Shown: positions 28,908 to 38,728, counted from the first letter of the stretch. The stretch: DNA of 64,000 bases from Natronospirillum sp965602035 (GCA_965602035.1 OZ271919.1:1550001-1614000); one strand, 5' to 3'. Notes: a model not told the origin generated them from the sequence alone. Numbers and translations are program-made.

Positions 28908-29360
28908 ATGGCACGCGCGTCAAAGCGGGACGAGATTGTTGAACAGGCAGAGACCCTGTTTCTGGAACATGGCTTCAAGGGTACTTCGATAGATCTGGTG
29001 GTAAGCACCTGTGGCGTTTCAAAGCCGACTGTCTATAAGCACTTCCCCGATAAAGAAGTACTGATGGACGCGGTCATGGACCGGTGGCTTGCGCGGCGGG
29101 CAGAAGAGATCCCGGCGGAGCTGCCACTGGTCGGCGCACGCGAGTACTGCGAGCGCCACTGGTGGAACCGGGAGATCATCCGGATGTACGCCCTTGTGTT
29201 TGCTGAAGGCTGGCGCTTTGCCGGCGCGGCGCGCCGTTTCATGAACGAATTTGATCGGCCCTGGCGCCAGTTAATGAGCAACCGGCCGGAGACTGAAAGG
29301 GCTGCCGCCGCCCTTTGGGAGCTCCTGCGCCAGTATGCACTGGACGGCATATCCGAATAA
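28908..29360 (+). CDS. TetR/AcrR-family transcriptional regulator
   Basis: A short TetR-type regulator of 150 residues. The N-terminal DNA-binding domain is clear: AETLFLEHGFKGTSIDLVVSTCGVSKPTVYKHFPDKEVLMDAV at about residues 14-56, where the helix-turn-helix ends in TVYKHFPDK. The remaining ligand-binding domain is about 30 residues shorter than usual. It stands alone between ilvI and ndh; the ligand is unknown and the target may be its own promoter or a neighbour. Confidence 0.85.
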   Translation: MARASKRDEIVEQAETLFLEHGFKGTSIDLVVSTCGVSKPTVYKHFPDKEVLMDAVMDRWLARRAEEIPAELPLVGAREYCERHWWNREIIRMYALVFAEGWRFAGAARRFMNEFDRPWRQLMSNRPETERAAAALWELLRQYALDGISE

Positions 29361-29378
29361 CCCAACCCCTGGACACGG

Positions 29379-30674
29379 TCAATGCAGTTTCAGGCGCGGT
29401 CGGATAACGTGATTTACCCGCCCGACCAGCGCGATCAGCAGCATGCGTACCCAGCCATGCAGGGCCAACTGGTGCATCCGGTACAGTGAAATATAGGCGG
29501 CCCGGGCAAAGCGCCCTTCCACCATCATGCTGCCACGCGTCAAGTTCCCCATCAGACTGCCGACGGTGCGGTAACGGCTGAGCGATATCAGTGAGCCGTG
29601 GTCCTTGTAGCGAAACGGCTTCTCGGGGCGCCCGTTTACCCGGGCTCTGAGATTTCGATACACATTGTCGGCCATCTGATGCGCCGCCTGGGCCCGGGGT
29701 GGTACCCAGAGGTTTTCTCCCAGCCGGCAGGCCGCACAGTCGCCGATCACATGAATGGAAGAATCGTCCGGCGGCTGCAGAAAGTCATTGACCACGACCT
29801 GCCCGGCCCGATTTTTCTCCAGCCCGTCAATTGACTGAATCACTGGCGGTGCCTTGACGCCAGCCGCCCAGACCATAAGGTCTGCGCTCACCTGGCCACC
29901 ACCACGGATTTCCATGCCGGAGTCAGTTGCCCGCACGACCTGGGCGCCTGTCCGGACATCCACTCCGAGGGCAGCAAGCTCCTTGTGGGCCGAAGCCGCA
30001 ATCCGTTCCGGCAGGGCGGGCAGAATGCGGGGCCCTGCCTCAAGGAGAGTGACCCTGAGGTGTGACAACGTGACCCGCTCCAGCCCGTATATCTTGAATA
30101 ACTCGGCCGCATTGAACAGTTCCGCCGCCAGCTCAATGCCCGTTGCACCACCCCCGACAATAGCCAGCTCCAGTCGGGCGTCAGGGTCGTGTTCCAATTG
30201 CTGGTTCAGGCTCAGAAACCCGTTGACGAGTTTATGCCGGAAGCGCTCCGCCTGGCGGGCACTGTCGAGAAAGAAGCAGTGCTCGGAGATCCCTTCAACG
30301 CCGAAATCGTTGGTGACAGAACCGACACTGAGAACCAGGTGGTCGTATTCCACATTGCGTTCCGGCAGCACCCGCTCACCTTCCTGGCCGATCAGGGGCG
30401 CCAGACGCAACTGTTGACTACCGCGGTCTATATGGTCGATGCAGCCCAGTACAAAGCGAAAATGATGATTGTGGGCATGAGCCCGGTAACTGAGCTCGTC
30501 CACACCGGCATCAAGCGAACCGGTTGCCACTTCATGGAGAAGTGGCTTCCAGATGTGCGTGGGGTTTCTGTCGACCAGTGTGATTGTAGCTCTATTACGC
30601 TTACCCAGCGTGTCGCCGAGGTGAGTGGCCAGTTCGAGGCCACCCGCCCCACCGCCGGCGATAACAATATGCAT
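29379..30674 (-). CDS. ndh: Type II NADH:quinone oxidoreductase (NDH-2)
   Basis: A 431-residue single-subunit NADH dehydrogenase that feeds electrons to quinone without pumping protons. Two dinucleotide-binding motifs are seen: IVIAGGGAGGLELATHLG at the N-terminus (FAD) and LAIVGGGATGIELAAELF near residue 168 (NADH). VWAAGVKAPP and HVIGDCAACR are family motifs. The amphipathic C-terminus (YRMHQLALHGWVRMLLIALVGRVNHVIRP) is the usual membrane anchor. It follows clpB on the same strand with an 88-base gap and converges on the TetR gene. Confidence 0.92.
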   Translation of the reverse strand: MHIVIAGGGAGGLELATHLGDTLGKRNRATITLVDRNPTHIWKPLLHEVATGSLDAGVDELSYRAHAHNHHFRFVLGCIDHIDRGSQQLRLAPLIGQEGERVLPERNVEYDHLVLSVGSVTNDFGVEGISEHCFFLDSARQAERFRHKLVNGFLSLNQQLEHDPDARLELAIVGGGATGIELAAELFNAAELFKIYGLERVTLSHLRVTLLEAGPRILPALPERIAASAHKELAALGVDVRTGAQVVRATDSGMEIRGGGQVSADLMVWAAGVKAPPVIQSIDGLEKNRAGQVVVNDFLQPPDDSSIHVIGDCAACRLGENLWVPPRAQAAHQMADNVYRNLRARVNGRPEKPFRYKDHGSLISLSRYRTVGSLMGNLTRGSMMVEGRFARAAYISLYRMHQLALHGWVRMLLIALVGRVNHVIRPRLKLH

Positions 30675-30762
30675 ACGACATCCTTTTCACAGGTTTGCAA
30701 TCACCCCATTATTGCGCTCCCCGGCGGCATCCACAACCGGCGAAAACACCGATCTGGCCCTG

Positions 30763-33342
30763 TCAGGCTGCCTTGGCGAAGGTCATCCTGCCATCGGTCT
30801 CATCCACCTGAACCACATCGCCGGGGCCGAATTCACCGCGCAACAGCGCGGTCGCCAACGGGTTCTCGACCTCTCTCTGCAAGGCCCGCTTCAGAGGCCG
30901 GGCACCGTACACCGGGTCGTAGCCGGCTTCACAGATCAGGTCCAGAGCGCTGTCGGTGACGCGCAGCTGGATGTGCTGCTCATTCAACCGCTGACGCAGC
31001 AGATTGAGCTGAATGTCGGCGATACCGCGCAGCTCCTGTGCCTGCAGCGGATGGAACACAACGATCTCATCCACACGGTTAATGAACTCAGGCCGGAAAT
31101 GCTGACTCACTGACGCCATGACCGATGTCTTCATGGTGTCATAATTCTCCTCACCAGACAGCCGCTGTATGGCCTCGCTGCCGAGGTTCGAGGTCATGAC
31201 CACCACCGTATTGCGGAAGTCGACAGTGCGGCCCTGGCCATCCGTCAACCGACCGTCGTCCAGTACCTGCAGAAGGATGTTGAAGACGTCCGGGTGCGCC
31301 TTTTCCACTTCATCCAGCAGAATCACACTGTAGGGTCGGCGCCTGACCGCTTCTGTCAGATAGCCGCCTTCCTCGTAGCCGACATACCCCGGAGGCGCGC
31401 CCACCAGACGAGCCACCGAATGCTTCTCCATAAACTCGGACATATCGATGCGGATCATGGCTTCCTGTGTATCGAACAGGAATTCCGCCAGGGCCTTACA
31501 CAACTCCGTCTTGCCGACACCGGTCGGGCCAAGGAAGAGGAACGAACCATTCGGCCGGTTCGGGTCGGCCAGACCGGAGCGTGACCGGCGTACCGCATTG
31601 GCGACCGATACCACCGCTTCATGCTGCCCGATAACCTTGGCGTGCAGGGCGTCTTCCATACGCACCAGCTTATCGCGCTCACCTTCCAGCATCTTCTCGA
31701 CCGGGATACCGGTCCAGCGGGCAACGACCTTGGCAATGGACTCTTCGGTCACACGATTGTGCAAGAGCTTCATGTCCATCATTTCCGCCTGGCTGGCCAT
31801 ATCCAGCTGGCGCTCCAGGTCGGGTATCAGGCCGTACTGCAGCTCGGACATTTTTGCCAGGTCGCCCTTGCGGCGTGCCGCTTCAATCTGCTTGCGAGCG
31901 TCCTCAAGTTGCTCCTTGATACGCTGGGTACCGTGCAGAGCGGCCTTTTCGGTGTTCCAGATCTCTTCCAGATCCGCGTATTCCCGCTCTACCTGCGCCA
32001 GCGTCTTGTTCAGTTCCTCCAGGCGCTTCTTCGCCGCAGAATCGGATTCCTTCTTCAGCGCTTCCGCTTCAATCTTCAACTGAATGCGACGCCGATCGAG
32101 GCGGTCCATCTGCTCGGGCTTGGAGTCAATCTCCATACGGATCCGACTGGCGGCCTCATCCATCAGGTCAATGGCCTTGTCCGGCAACTGGCGGTCGGTA
32201 ATGTACCGCTGCGACAGATGCACGGCGGCAATCAATGCCGAGTCCGTGATCTCTACGCCGTGGTGCACCTCATAGGGTTCTTTCAGCCCACGCAGAATGG
32301 CGACGGTGTCTTCGGTACTCGGTTCGGCCACCAGAACTTTCTGGAAACGACGCTCCAGCGCCCCGTCTTTTTCGATGTGCTGACGGTACTCGTCGAGCGT
32401 CGTCGCGCCCACACAGTGCAGTTCGCCACGTGCCAGTGCCGGCTTGAGCATATTGCCGGCATCCATGGCGCCCTCGCCCTTACCGGCGCCGACCATGGTA
32501 TGCAGCTCGTCAATAAACAGAATGACCTGGCCTTCCTGTTTTGCCAGTTCGTTCAGCACGGCTTTCAGCCGCTCCTCGAATTCGCCACGGTACTTGGCAC
32601 CGGCGACCAATGCGCCGAGATCCAGAGACAGTACCTGCTTGTGCTTGAGGCCCTCCGGCACTTCACCATCGACAATCCGCTGGGCCAGGCCCTCCACGAT
32701 GGCGGTCTTGCCAACGCCCGCCTCACCGATCAGTACCGGGTTGTTCTTGCGGCGGCGCTGGAGCACCTGAATCGTGCGACGAATCTCGTCATCCCGGCCG
32801 ATGACCGGGTCCAGTTTTCCCTGATGCGCCCGCTCGGTCAGGTTGATGGTGTACTTGTCGAGCGCCTGGCGCTGTTCTTCCGCGGACGGGTCATTCACCG
32901 TCTGGCCTTCACGAACACTGTCGATCGCGGTGCTCACCGCCTTGTCATCGAGCCCGGCATCGCGCAGCACGCGGCCGATCGGGCCCTTGTCCTGAACCAT
33001 GGCCTGCAGCACCAGCTCACTGGCGATGTACTGATCACCACGCTTCTGTGCCAGCTTGTCTGCCAGATTCATGACGCGGCCCAGCTCGGGAGACAGGCCC
33101 ACTTCGCCATCATGGTCGGTCACCTTGGCCAATTCGTCCAGACGCTCCTCCAGACCATGGCGGATGGCACCCTGATCGGCGCCGATCTTCTGAAGCAATG
33201 GCAATATGCCGGACCCCGGCTGTTGCATGAGGGCCAGCATCAAGTGCGCGGGATCAATGGCATTGTGGTCACGACCAACAGCCAGCGACTGGGCGTCGGC
33301 CAGTGCCATCTGAAGTTTGCTGGTTAATTGATCAACTCTCAT
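30763..33342 (-). CDS. clpB: ATP-dependent disaggregase ClpB
   Basis: A Hsp100 chaperone of 859 residues. Domain order: Clp N domain (1-145), AAA1 with Walker A GEAGVGKTAIVEGLAQ near residue 205, coiled-coil M domain (about 410-525), and AAA2 with GPTGVGKTELCKALAEF near residue 605. It works with DnaK to resolubilise aggregated proteins in the cytosol. The ATG at 33342 (MRVDQLTSKLQ) has a GGAG site nine bases before it and gives the family N-terminus. A sigma-32 type promoter lies directly upstream. Confidence 0.97.
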   Translation of the reverse strand: MRVDQLTSKLQMALADAQSLAVGRDHNAIDPAHLMLALMQQPGSGILPLLQKIGADQGAIRHGLEERLDELAKVTDHDGEVGLSPELGRVMNLADKLAQKRGDQYIASELVLQAMVQDKGPIGRVLRDAGLDDKAVSTAIDSVREGQTVNDPSAEEQRQALDKYTINLTERAHQGKLDPVIGRDDEIRRTIQVLQRRRKNNPVLIGEAGVGKTAIVEGLAQRIVDGEVPEGLKHKQVLSLDLGALVAGAKYRGEFEERLKAVLNELAKQEGQVILFIDELHTMVGAGKGEGAMDAGNMLKPALARGELHCVGATTLDEYRQHIEKDGALERRFQKVLVAEPSTEDTVAILRGLKEPYEVHHGVEITDSALIAAVHLSQRYITDRQLPDKAIDLMDEAASRIRMEIDSKPEQMDRLDRRRIQLKIEAEALKKESDSAAKKRLEELNKTLAQVEREYADLEEIWNTEKAALHGTQRIKEQLEDARKQIEAARRKGDLAKMSELQYGLIPDLERQLDMASQAEMMDMKLLHNRVTEESIAKVVARWTGIPVEKMLEGERDKLVRMEDALHAKVIGQHEAVVSVANAVRRSRSGLADPNRPNGSFLFLGPTGVGKTELCKALAEFLFDTQEAMIRIDMSEFMEKHSVARLVGAPPGYVGYEEGGYLTEAVRRRPYSVILLDEVEKAHPDVFNILLQVLDDGRLTDGQGRTVDFRNTVVVMTSNLGSEAIQRLSGEENYDTMKTSVMASVSQHFRPEFINRVDEIVVFHPLQAQELRGIADIQLNLLRQRLNEQHIQLRVTDSALDLICEAGYDPVYGARPLKRALQREVENPLATALLRGEFGPGDVVQVDETDGRMTFAKAA

Positions 33343-33375
33343 TCCGGGTACTCCGAATTCATTCACTGCCCGTGT

Positions 33376-33404
33376 TAATGGGGGAGTATCAGCGGCTTTT
33401 CAAC
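33376..33404 (-). promoter_or_regulatory. Heat-shock (sigma-32) promoter of clpB
   Basis: On the minus strand GTTGAAA (33398-33404) and CCCCATTA (33376-33383) are separated by 14 bases, close to the sigma-32 consensus CTTGAAA-N13-17-CCCCATNT. Transcription would begin about 25 bases before the clpB start codon. This gives clpB its own heat-shock transcript apart from rluD-pgeF. Confidence 0.82.
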
Positions 33405-33441
33405 GACTGTCTGTTTCTGCGTGCCTGAATATTGACGCAGA

Positions 33442-34206
33442 TCAATGGCCGGGCTGATCACCGTCAATCCAGATCAGGGCCGCCATGCGGCCAGTGCGGC
33501 CGTCGCGGCGGTATGAGAAGAATCTTGAGCCGTCCGTGTAGGTGCAATATCGACCCCCTGACACAGCTGTCACACCGACCCGACCGAGAGCCTGTCGTGC
33601 CAGTTGGTACAGATCACCGTACCAGCGGTCTCCTCGCCCAGGCTTGAATGCAGTAACCGTTGCCGGGTCTTCGCGTAGAAACGCCGACCGGACTTCCGGG
33701 CCGACTTCAAACGCAGCGGGACCAATGGCCGGCCCCAGGCAGGCAACCAGTTCCTCCCCAGGCTGCTGAAACCGTGTAACCAATGCCGGAAGCACGCCGT
33801 CGGCCAGACCACGCCAACCGGCATGCGCGACACCAACTTCCGCGCCATCACGGGTGGCCACCAGTACCGGCAGGCAATCGGCTGTGAGCACAGCCAGCGG
33901 TACGCCGGGCCGCGCGGTCCAGGCCGCATCGGCCTCCGGCGGGCGTTCACCCGGAACGGGGTCGACGGCCACCGTTGTGCCGTGAACCTGCTTTAACCAG
34001 GCCGGTGGCTGAATCCCCAGCTTGCGCAGCAAATGGGTTCGGTTTTGCTGCACCACCTGTGAGTCATCATCGACGTGCAGCCCCAGGTTGAGCCCATCGT
34101 ATGGCGGCCGGCTTGCACCGCCACCGCGCGTGGTAAACGCAAAGCGGACGTTGGCGGGGCACTGTGCCCACTCTTCTGTGCCGGTCAGCCAGTCAGGAGA
34201 ATTCAT
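33442..34206 (-). CDS. pgeF: PgeF/YfiH family multicopper-oxidase-fold purine nucleoside hydrolase/phosphorylase
   Basis: A 254-residue protein of the laccase-domain (YfiH) family. The metal-site motifs are present: KQVHGTTV near residue 73, LTADCLPVLV near residue 107 and VAHAGWRGLADGVL near residue 125. Characterised relatives act on purine nucleosides and also correct the peptidoglycan stem peptide. The gene overlaps the rluD 3' end by 14 bases and precedes clpB, an order conserved in many gammaproteobacteria. Confidence 0.92.
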   Translation of the reverse strand: MNSPDWLTGTEEWAQCPANVRFAFTTRGGGASRPPYDGLNLGLHVDDDSQVVQQNRTHLLRKLGIQPPAWLKQVHGTTVAVDPVPGERPPEADAAWTARPGVPLAVLTADCLPVLVATRDGAEVGVAHAGWRGLADGVLPALVTRFQQPGEELVACLGPAIGPAAFEVGPEVRSAFLREDPATVTAFKPGRGDRWYGDLYQLARQALGRVGVTAVSGGRYCTYTDGSRFFSYRRDGRTGRMAALIWIDGDQPGH

Positions 34207-35155
34207 GGGGCGACTCTGTCTCGAGAACGCTCAACAGGTGCTGCATATCCTCCGGCAGATCGACTTCCCACTCACACCATTCACCGGATTCCGGATGTGG
34301 CAGACCCAGTGCTTTCGCATGCAGCGCCTGGTGTCTGAACTGTCGCAGCGTTTCAACCAACGGTTCGGAGGCACCGCGGGGGAAGGCCATCTGACCGCCA
34401 TACACCGGGTCACCCACCAGGGGATATCGGATATGGTCCATATGTACACGAATCTGGTGGGTTCGGCCACTTTCGAGTTGCAAGCGGATATGCGTATGGT
34501 CCGCAAACCGTCTTACCACCCGATAGTGGGTGGTGGCCGGTTTACCGCCCGGGCGCACGGCCATACGAACGCGCTGGGTCGGATGCCGGCCGATGGGTTC
34601 GTCCACCTGCCCGCCACCGGTCATAACCCCCTTGCAGACCGCTTCGTATTCCCGCTGAATGGCGCGATCCTGAAGGTCACGCACGAGCTCGGTGTGAGCC
34701 TCCACCGTCCGGGCAATCACCATGAGTCCGGTAGTGTCCTTATCAAGCCGATGCACAATACCGGCCCTCGGCACCTGGCCCAGTTCCGGGTATCGGTAGA
34801 GCAAACCATTGAGCAACGTCCCGGCCGGCGCACCGGCTCCGGGATGAACTGTCAGCCCGGCAGGCTTGTTCACGACAATGATCGCAGCGTCTTCGTACTC
34901 CACCGGGAACTCGATAGCCTCGGCGGTCCACTCCTCGAAAACAGCCAGTTCCACTTCACCCTGCAACCACTCACCACCGATGAGTCGGGTTTTCGGCTTG
35001 GTCGGCTGACCATCGAGCGTCAGGGAGCCATCCTTGAGCCATTGCTGCAGACGCGCGCGCGAATACTCCGGGAACAGCCGGGCGGCGGCCTGATCAACGC
35101 GCTGCCCGCCCAGCTCCAACGGCACTTCTGCCGCCAATTCAATCCATTCCGACAT
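34193..35155 (-). CDS. rluD: 23S rRNA pseudouridine(1911/1915/1917) synthase
   Basis: A RluA-family pseudouridine synthase of 320 residues, the usual RluD length. An S4-like RNA-binding domain (RVDQAAARLFPEYSRARLQQWL) precedes the catalytic domain with HRLDKDTTGLMVIAR near residue 130, in which the aspartate is catalytic. It modifies helix 69 of 23S rRNA. The start at 35155 is chosen because the preceding 52 open codons overlap the divergent bamD promoter. pgeF overlaps its 3' end. Confidence 0.94.
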   Translation of the reverse strand: MSEWIELAAEVPLELGGQRVDQAAARLFPEYSRARLQQWLKDGSLTLDGQPTKPKTRLIGGEWLQGEVELAVFEEWTAEAIEFPVEYEDAAIIVVNKPAGLTVHPGAGAPAGTLLNGLLYRYPELGQVPRAGIVHRLDKDTTGLMVIARTVEAHTELVRDLQDRAIQREYEAVCKGVMTGGGQVDEPIGRHPTQRVRMAVRPGGKPATTHYRVVRRFADHTHIRLQLESGRTHQIRVHMDHIRYPLVGDPVYGGQMAFPRGASEPLVETLRQFRHQALHAKALGLPHPESGEWCEWEVDLPEDMQHLLSVLETESPHEFS

Positions 35156-35222
35156 GGGGTCACACTGCAATCTGTGATTTAATAGCCGGCATTCTAAGCC
35201 ATATCCGCAACCAGAGGAAAAA

Positions 35223-36047
35223 ATGTCGAACCGTTCGCTGGCGTTGCCGCTTCTACTGGCCACAGTGCTCTTCCTGTCCGGCTGCAGCCTATTCGGCCCC
35301 ACCACTCGCATTACGACAGAACCGGACAGCTACGCCGTGGCAGAGCAATACCTGGAGCGAGAAAACTACAACCTGGCGATCGAACAGCTCACCGCAATGG
35401 AAAACCGGTTTCCGTTCGGCAATTATGCGACCCAGGTACAGTTCGACCTGATGTTTGCCGAGTACGAGCAATCCCGCTATTCAGCCGCTCTGCGGCGTGC
35501 CAACCGATTCATCCGCTTGCAGCCGGCGCACCCTCAGGTGGATTACGTCTATTACATGCGCGGGCTGACCGAGTTTGCGCTGGCCAACCAGCCGGGCAGC
35601 CTGCTCGGCACGCGCAACCCGATTGACCGGGATGTCAGCGGCTATGAGCGCACATTCCGTCAAATGCAGGATTTCGTGACACGCTTTCCGGACAGTGAAT
35701 ACACGCGTGATGCCCGGGTGCTGATGCAGGTATCACGTACCCGGCTGGCCACTCACAGCCTGAACGTGGCGCTCTACTACTATCAGGTCGAGCGCTACGG
35801 CGCTGCCCTCGAGCGACTTGACAAGGTGTTGTCGGAATTCCCCGGCGAGCCGGAACAGGAGCGGGCGCTGGCGCTCAAGGCCCGGACTCATGAACGGCTT
35901 GACGAACCGGAAAGCGCAGCAGCCACACGGCGCTTGCTGGCAGAACTCTATCCAGACAGCCAATACCTCAGAAACGGTGAGCTTGTGGCCGATTTCGAGT
36001 TCAGTCGCCCCTGGTATTTCTGGGCCACACTGGGGCTGGTCGGCTGA
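35223..36047 (+). CDS. bamD: Outer-membrane assembly lipoprotein BamD
   Basis: A 274-residue lipoprotein with signal MSNRSLALPLLLATVLFLSGC, lipidated at Cys21. Tetratricopeptide repeats follow, with family motifs YAVAEQYLERENYNLAIEQL, YGNYA-like FPFGNYATQVQFDLMFAEY and YVYYMRGLTEF. BamD is the essential periplasmic lipoprotein of the BAM complex that inserts outer-membrane proteins. It is divergent from rluD across a 67-base promoter region, a conserved arrangement, and has an AGAGGA site before the ATG. Confidence 0.94.
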   Translation: MSNRSLALPLLLATVLFLSGCSLFGPTTRITTEPDSYAVAEQYLERENYNLAIEQLTAMENRFPFGNYATQVQFDLMFAEYEQSRYSAALRRANRFIRLQPAHPQVDYVYYMRGLTEFALANQPGSLLGTRNPIDRDVSGYERTFRQMQDFVTRFPDSEYTRDARVLMQVSRTRLATHSLNVALYYYQVERYGAALERLDKVLSEFPGEPEQERALALKARTHERLDEPESAAATRRLLAELYPDSQYLRNGELVADFEFSRPWYFWATLGLVG

Positions 36048-36067
36048 GGCTGGCAGCGATTCCGTGA

Positions 36068-36658
36068 TCACCGCGTCAGCAACGTCAATACACCCAGCAC
36101 AATAAACAGGATCGCGGCAGCCACGTTTATTGCCCGCACAGGCAGATGATCAATCAGCCAGCGGCCACCCCAGATAACTGGCAGGTTGGCCAGCATCATC
36201 CCGGCGGTGGTGCCGAGTATAACGCCCCAGAGCGCATCGAAACGTGCGGCCAGCAGTACCGTGGCCACCTGTGTCTTGTCACCGATTTCGGCCACAAAGA
36301 ACAGCACCAGCGTTGCCACGAACGCACCCAGCCCGAGAACGGGACTGTCCGAACCTCCCTCTTTATCAGGTATCAGCATCCAGAGACCGACGGCAATAAA
36401 GCTCATACCGAGCGCCACCTCGAATACACCGTTTGCCATCAGCCCGGCGAGCCAATCGCCCAGCCATGCGGACACACCATGGTTTACCAGTGTCGACAGG
36501 AGAATGCCGAGGATAATCGGAGCGGGTCGGCGAAACTTCGCCACGAGAAACAGCGTCAGGAGCTGCGTCTTGTCACCGATTTCGGCGATCGCAACACCCA
36601 GAGTTGACACCAGAAAGGCTTCCAAAACACTATCCAGAGGGGCAGACCGGTTCACCAT
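36068..36658 (-). CDS. GDT1/TMEM165 (UPF0016) family cation exporter
   Basis: A small membrane protein of about 196 residues with six hydrophobic segments and the duplicated family signature: AEIGDKTQLLTLFL near residue 25 and AEIGDKTQVATVLL near residue 122. Characterised bacterial members export manganese; metal is inferred. The start is uncertain: the frame is open to 36673, and I place it at the internal ATG (MVNRSAPLDS). No manganese riboswitch is evident upstream. It converges on bamD with a 20-base gap. Confidence 0.85.
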   Translation of the reverse strand: MVNRSAPLDSVLEAFLVSTLGVAIAEIGDKTQLLTLFLVAKFRRPAPIILGILLSTLVNHGVSAWLGDWLAGLMANGVFEVALGMSFIAVGLWMLIPDKEGGSDSPVLGLGAFVATLVLFFVAEIGDKTQVATVLLAARFDALWGVILGTTAGMMLANLPVIWGGRWLIDHLPVRAINVAAAILFIVLGVLTLLTR

Positions 36659-36902
36659 AAGACAACACACCACGTCTGCCCCGGCAGCCGGTGTGATGTC
36701 TCAGGTCTCATCGGTCTGACGGCTCACCACCTGGAACGGCCATGCGCTTTCAGACGCCGGTACCACGAACATTGAGGTTCGACTGTGTTGATACCGGCCA
36801 TCGACTGTGGGCTTTGCCGCCCCGTCGACGTGATTACTCCCCCAAGAGCGAGCGTATACTACGACATGCACGGCAAAGCGGCAAGTTCACGACGGGTGTC
36901 GG

Positions 36903-38654
36903 TCAGGGTGTGAAGTTCGGCGCCAGCTCGGCCAGCTGACCGTACACGGACGGCTCACTCATAGCCCGGGCCATCAACGTATCCCGTTGGTAGATGTCCG
37001 GACGGAACGATGGCGGTTCCGACCCGTTCGCCTGCGCCGTAAAATATACCAGATAGATCGGCACCGCCTGATCAAGCTGAATGACCCGGGAGGTGTCCTG
37101 GTTCCGTGCACGATTTAGCCGGTCAAGCTTTACGGCATTGCTCTGTAGCAGCGTTTCAGCAAACAGGGCCGGGTCATGAAGCCGCACACAGCCAGCGCTG
37201 TAGGCCCGCACCGGGTCAATGAAATCATCACGCTCGGGGGTATCATGCAGGTAAATGGCATTTCGGTTGGGGAACATGAACTTGTACTGACCCATGGCAT
37301 TTCCCGGGTCAGGCTCCTGCTCGATCCGGTAGCGCAGGTCTTCAGGCTCCATGTTTTGCCAGTCCACTGAGGCCGGGTCGACTTCCGCCGCGCTGGCGTG
37401 CCAACCCTCAAAAATGCGGAAATTGTTACGGGCAAAATACCCGGGATCGACTTTTGCTATCGGTAACAACATATCCCTCGCGACACTCTGCGGCACCCGC
37501 CATGTAGGGTTGATTTCCATATAGGTCATCTCGCCGCGGAAAACGCGCGTCGGCCGATCCGGACGACCGATCACCGCGCGCATGGAGTGTGTCCGATCAT
37601 TCAGGCGAATGTCTACCCGGTAGTCGGTGAGGTCTACCCAGATATGGTCGTCTTCGATCTCAGCCGGCATCCAGCGCCAGCGTTCCATATTGATCCGCAG
37701 TTGCTCGGCACGCACCGCCAAAGGTACGTTGAGCGCCGCCCGCGTCTCCGAGCCGACCAGACCGTCTTCCTTCAAGCCGTGTCGTTGCTGAAATCGCCGT
37801 ACGGCATTCTCCAGGTCACCGCCAAACTGCTGGGGCGCATCCATCCGGCCGGCAGGCGCCAGGTCGCCGAGCTGGCGCAGCCTGTTTCGCAGACGCACCA
37901 CACGTTCACCGGAAGACCCGTTCAGAAGCAGTTCACCCGCTTCCAGGAAAATGTCGTCATCCGCCTTCCCCTGATCCCGATAATAGACATACCAGTACTG
38001 CAGAGACCGGTAGGCTTCGTGAGTCGGCTCCAGCGCGTCCAGCAGCGACAGGACGTCGGCACCAGAGTCCTGAGCAACCACCTGACGCCAGTCATCGTGG
38101 GCAATATCCAGCTGCCAGTTCGGGTCGATCAGTTCGGGGTCGAAGCGGCCTGACGAGACATCCTGTGCGTAAGCGACTGCGGCGATGGTGGCGAGCACGT
38201 CGAGTTCGGCCTGCTCCCGTGGATCAGGATCCGTGCGCTCAATCAGTGCGCGCAGCGCTGACAGATGATAGTCCTCGGGAATCAGTCCGTGCCGATCTGA
38301 CCGGCTCAGGCGCGCGATCAGCGCCTCCAGCGCCGGGTCCGGACCGTCTTCATGAATCCAAAGCGGGCGGAAGTCACGTGATTCGTAGCCATTCAGAACC
38401 AACTGGCTGGGCAGTGCATGGCCGTAGACCGGGTAACGGTTTTCAACGATGATCTCAAGTTGCCGGCTCAGAGCGCTGCGAACGATCTGGGGCGCCACCT
38501 CTGGCGCTGCGGTGGGCGCCGTCGCTTCCATGGACTCCTCGGGCGGCGAGCTGGCACACGCGGAGAGAAGTGCAGCGGCCAACAGGCAGAGACCCACCCT
38601 GTAACGCCCTGGATGTCGGCTGACGCCGACCACAACTGATTTCCATTCAGCCAT
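36903..38654 (-). CDS. L,D-transpeptidase lipoprotein, YcbB/LdtD type
   Basis: A 583-residue protein with an N-terminal lipoprotein-like signal ending ALLSACASS (Cys about 33). It then has a scaffold domain (about 60-255), a peptidoglycan-binding domain (RLRNRLRQLG to DGLVGSETRAALNV, about 255-320), and a YkuD catalytic domain with IYLHDTPERDDF near residue 480 and the active site RAYSAGCVRLHDP near residue 500. Such enzymes make 3-3 cross-links in the periplasm. E. coli LdtD is membrane anchored, so the lipobox is notable. The exact start is uncertain. A C10 tract lies just upstream. Confidence 0.9.
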   Translation of the reverse strand: MAEWKSVVVGVSRHPGRYRVGLCLLAAALLSACASSPPEESMEATAPTAAPEVAPQIVRSALSRQLEIIVENRYPVYGHALPSQLVLNGYESRDFRPLWIHEDGPDPALEALIARLSRSDRHGLIPEDYHLSALRALIERTDPDPREQAELDVLATIAAVAYAQDVSSGRFDPELIDPNWQLDIAHDDWRQVVAQDSGADVLSLLDALEPTHEAYRSLQYWYVYYRDQGKADDDIFLEAGELLLNGSSGERVVRLRNRLRQLGDLAPAGRMDAPQQFGGDLENAVRRFQQRHGLKEDGLVGSETRAALNVPLAVRAEQLRINMERWRWMPAEIEDDHIWVDLTDYRVDIRLNDRTHSMRAVIGRPDRPTRVFRGEMTYMEINPTWRVPQSVARDMLLPIAKVDPGYFARNNFRIFEGWHASAAEVDPASVDWQNMEPEDLRYRIEQEPDPGNAMGQYKFMFPNRNAIYLHDTPERDDFIDPVRAYSAGCVRLHDPALFAETLLQSNAVKLDRLNRARNQDTSRVIQLDQAVPIYLVYFTAQANGSEPPSFRPDIYQRDTLMARAMSEPSVYGQLAELAPNFTP

Positions 38655-38718
38655 ATACTGACCGCTGGCACCGAAAAAAGGATTGCAAGCACTATAGAGG
38701 AATCAACCGTATGATGCA

Positions 38719-38728
38719 CCCCCCCCCC
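38719..38728. repeat. C10 homopolymer tract upstream of the L,D-transpeptidase gene
   Basis: Ten consecutive C residues (G on the coding strand) lie 65 bases before the annotated start of the L,D-transpeptidase gene, upstream of a TATAGT that could be a -10. It is the longest homopolymer I noticed in the window. Confidence 0.8.

Noticed and set aside
31621..33327. A 568-codon open frame opposite clpB
   Set aside because: It is antisense to a certain gene, has no recognisable domain, and long antisense frames are expected in G+C-rich coding DNA.
36659..36800. yybP-ykoY manganese riboswitch before the GDT1-family gene
   Set aside because: The conserved loop sequences of that aptamer are not visible.
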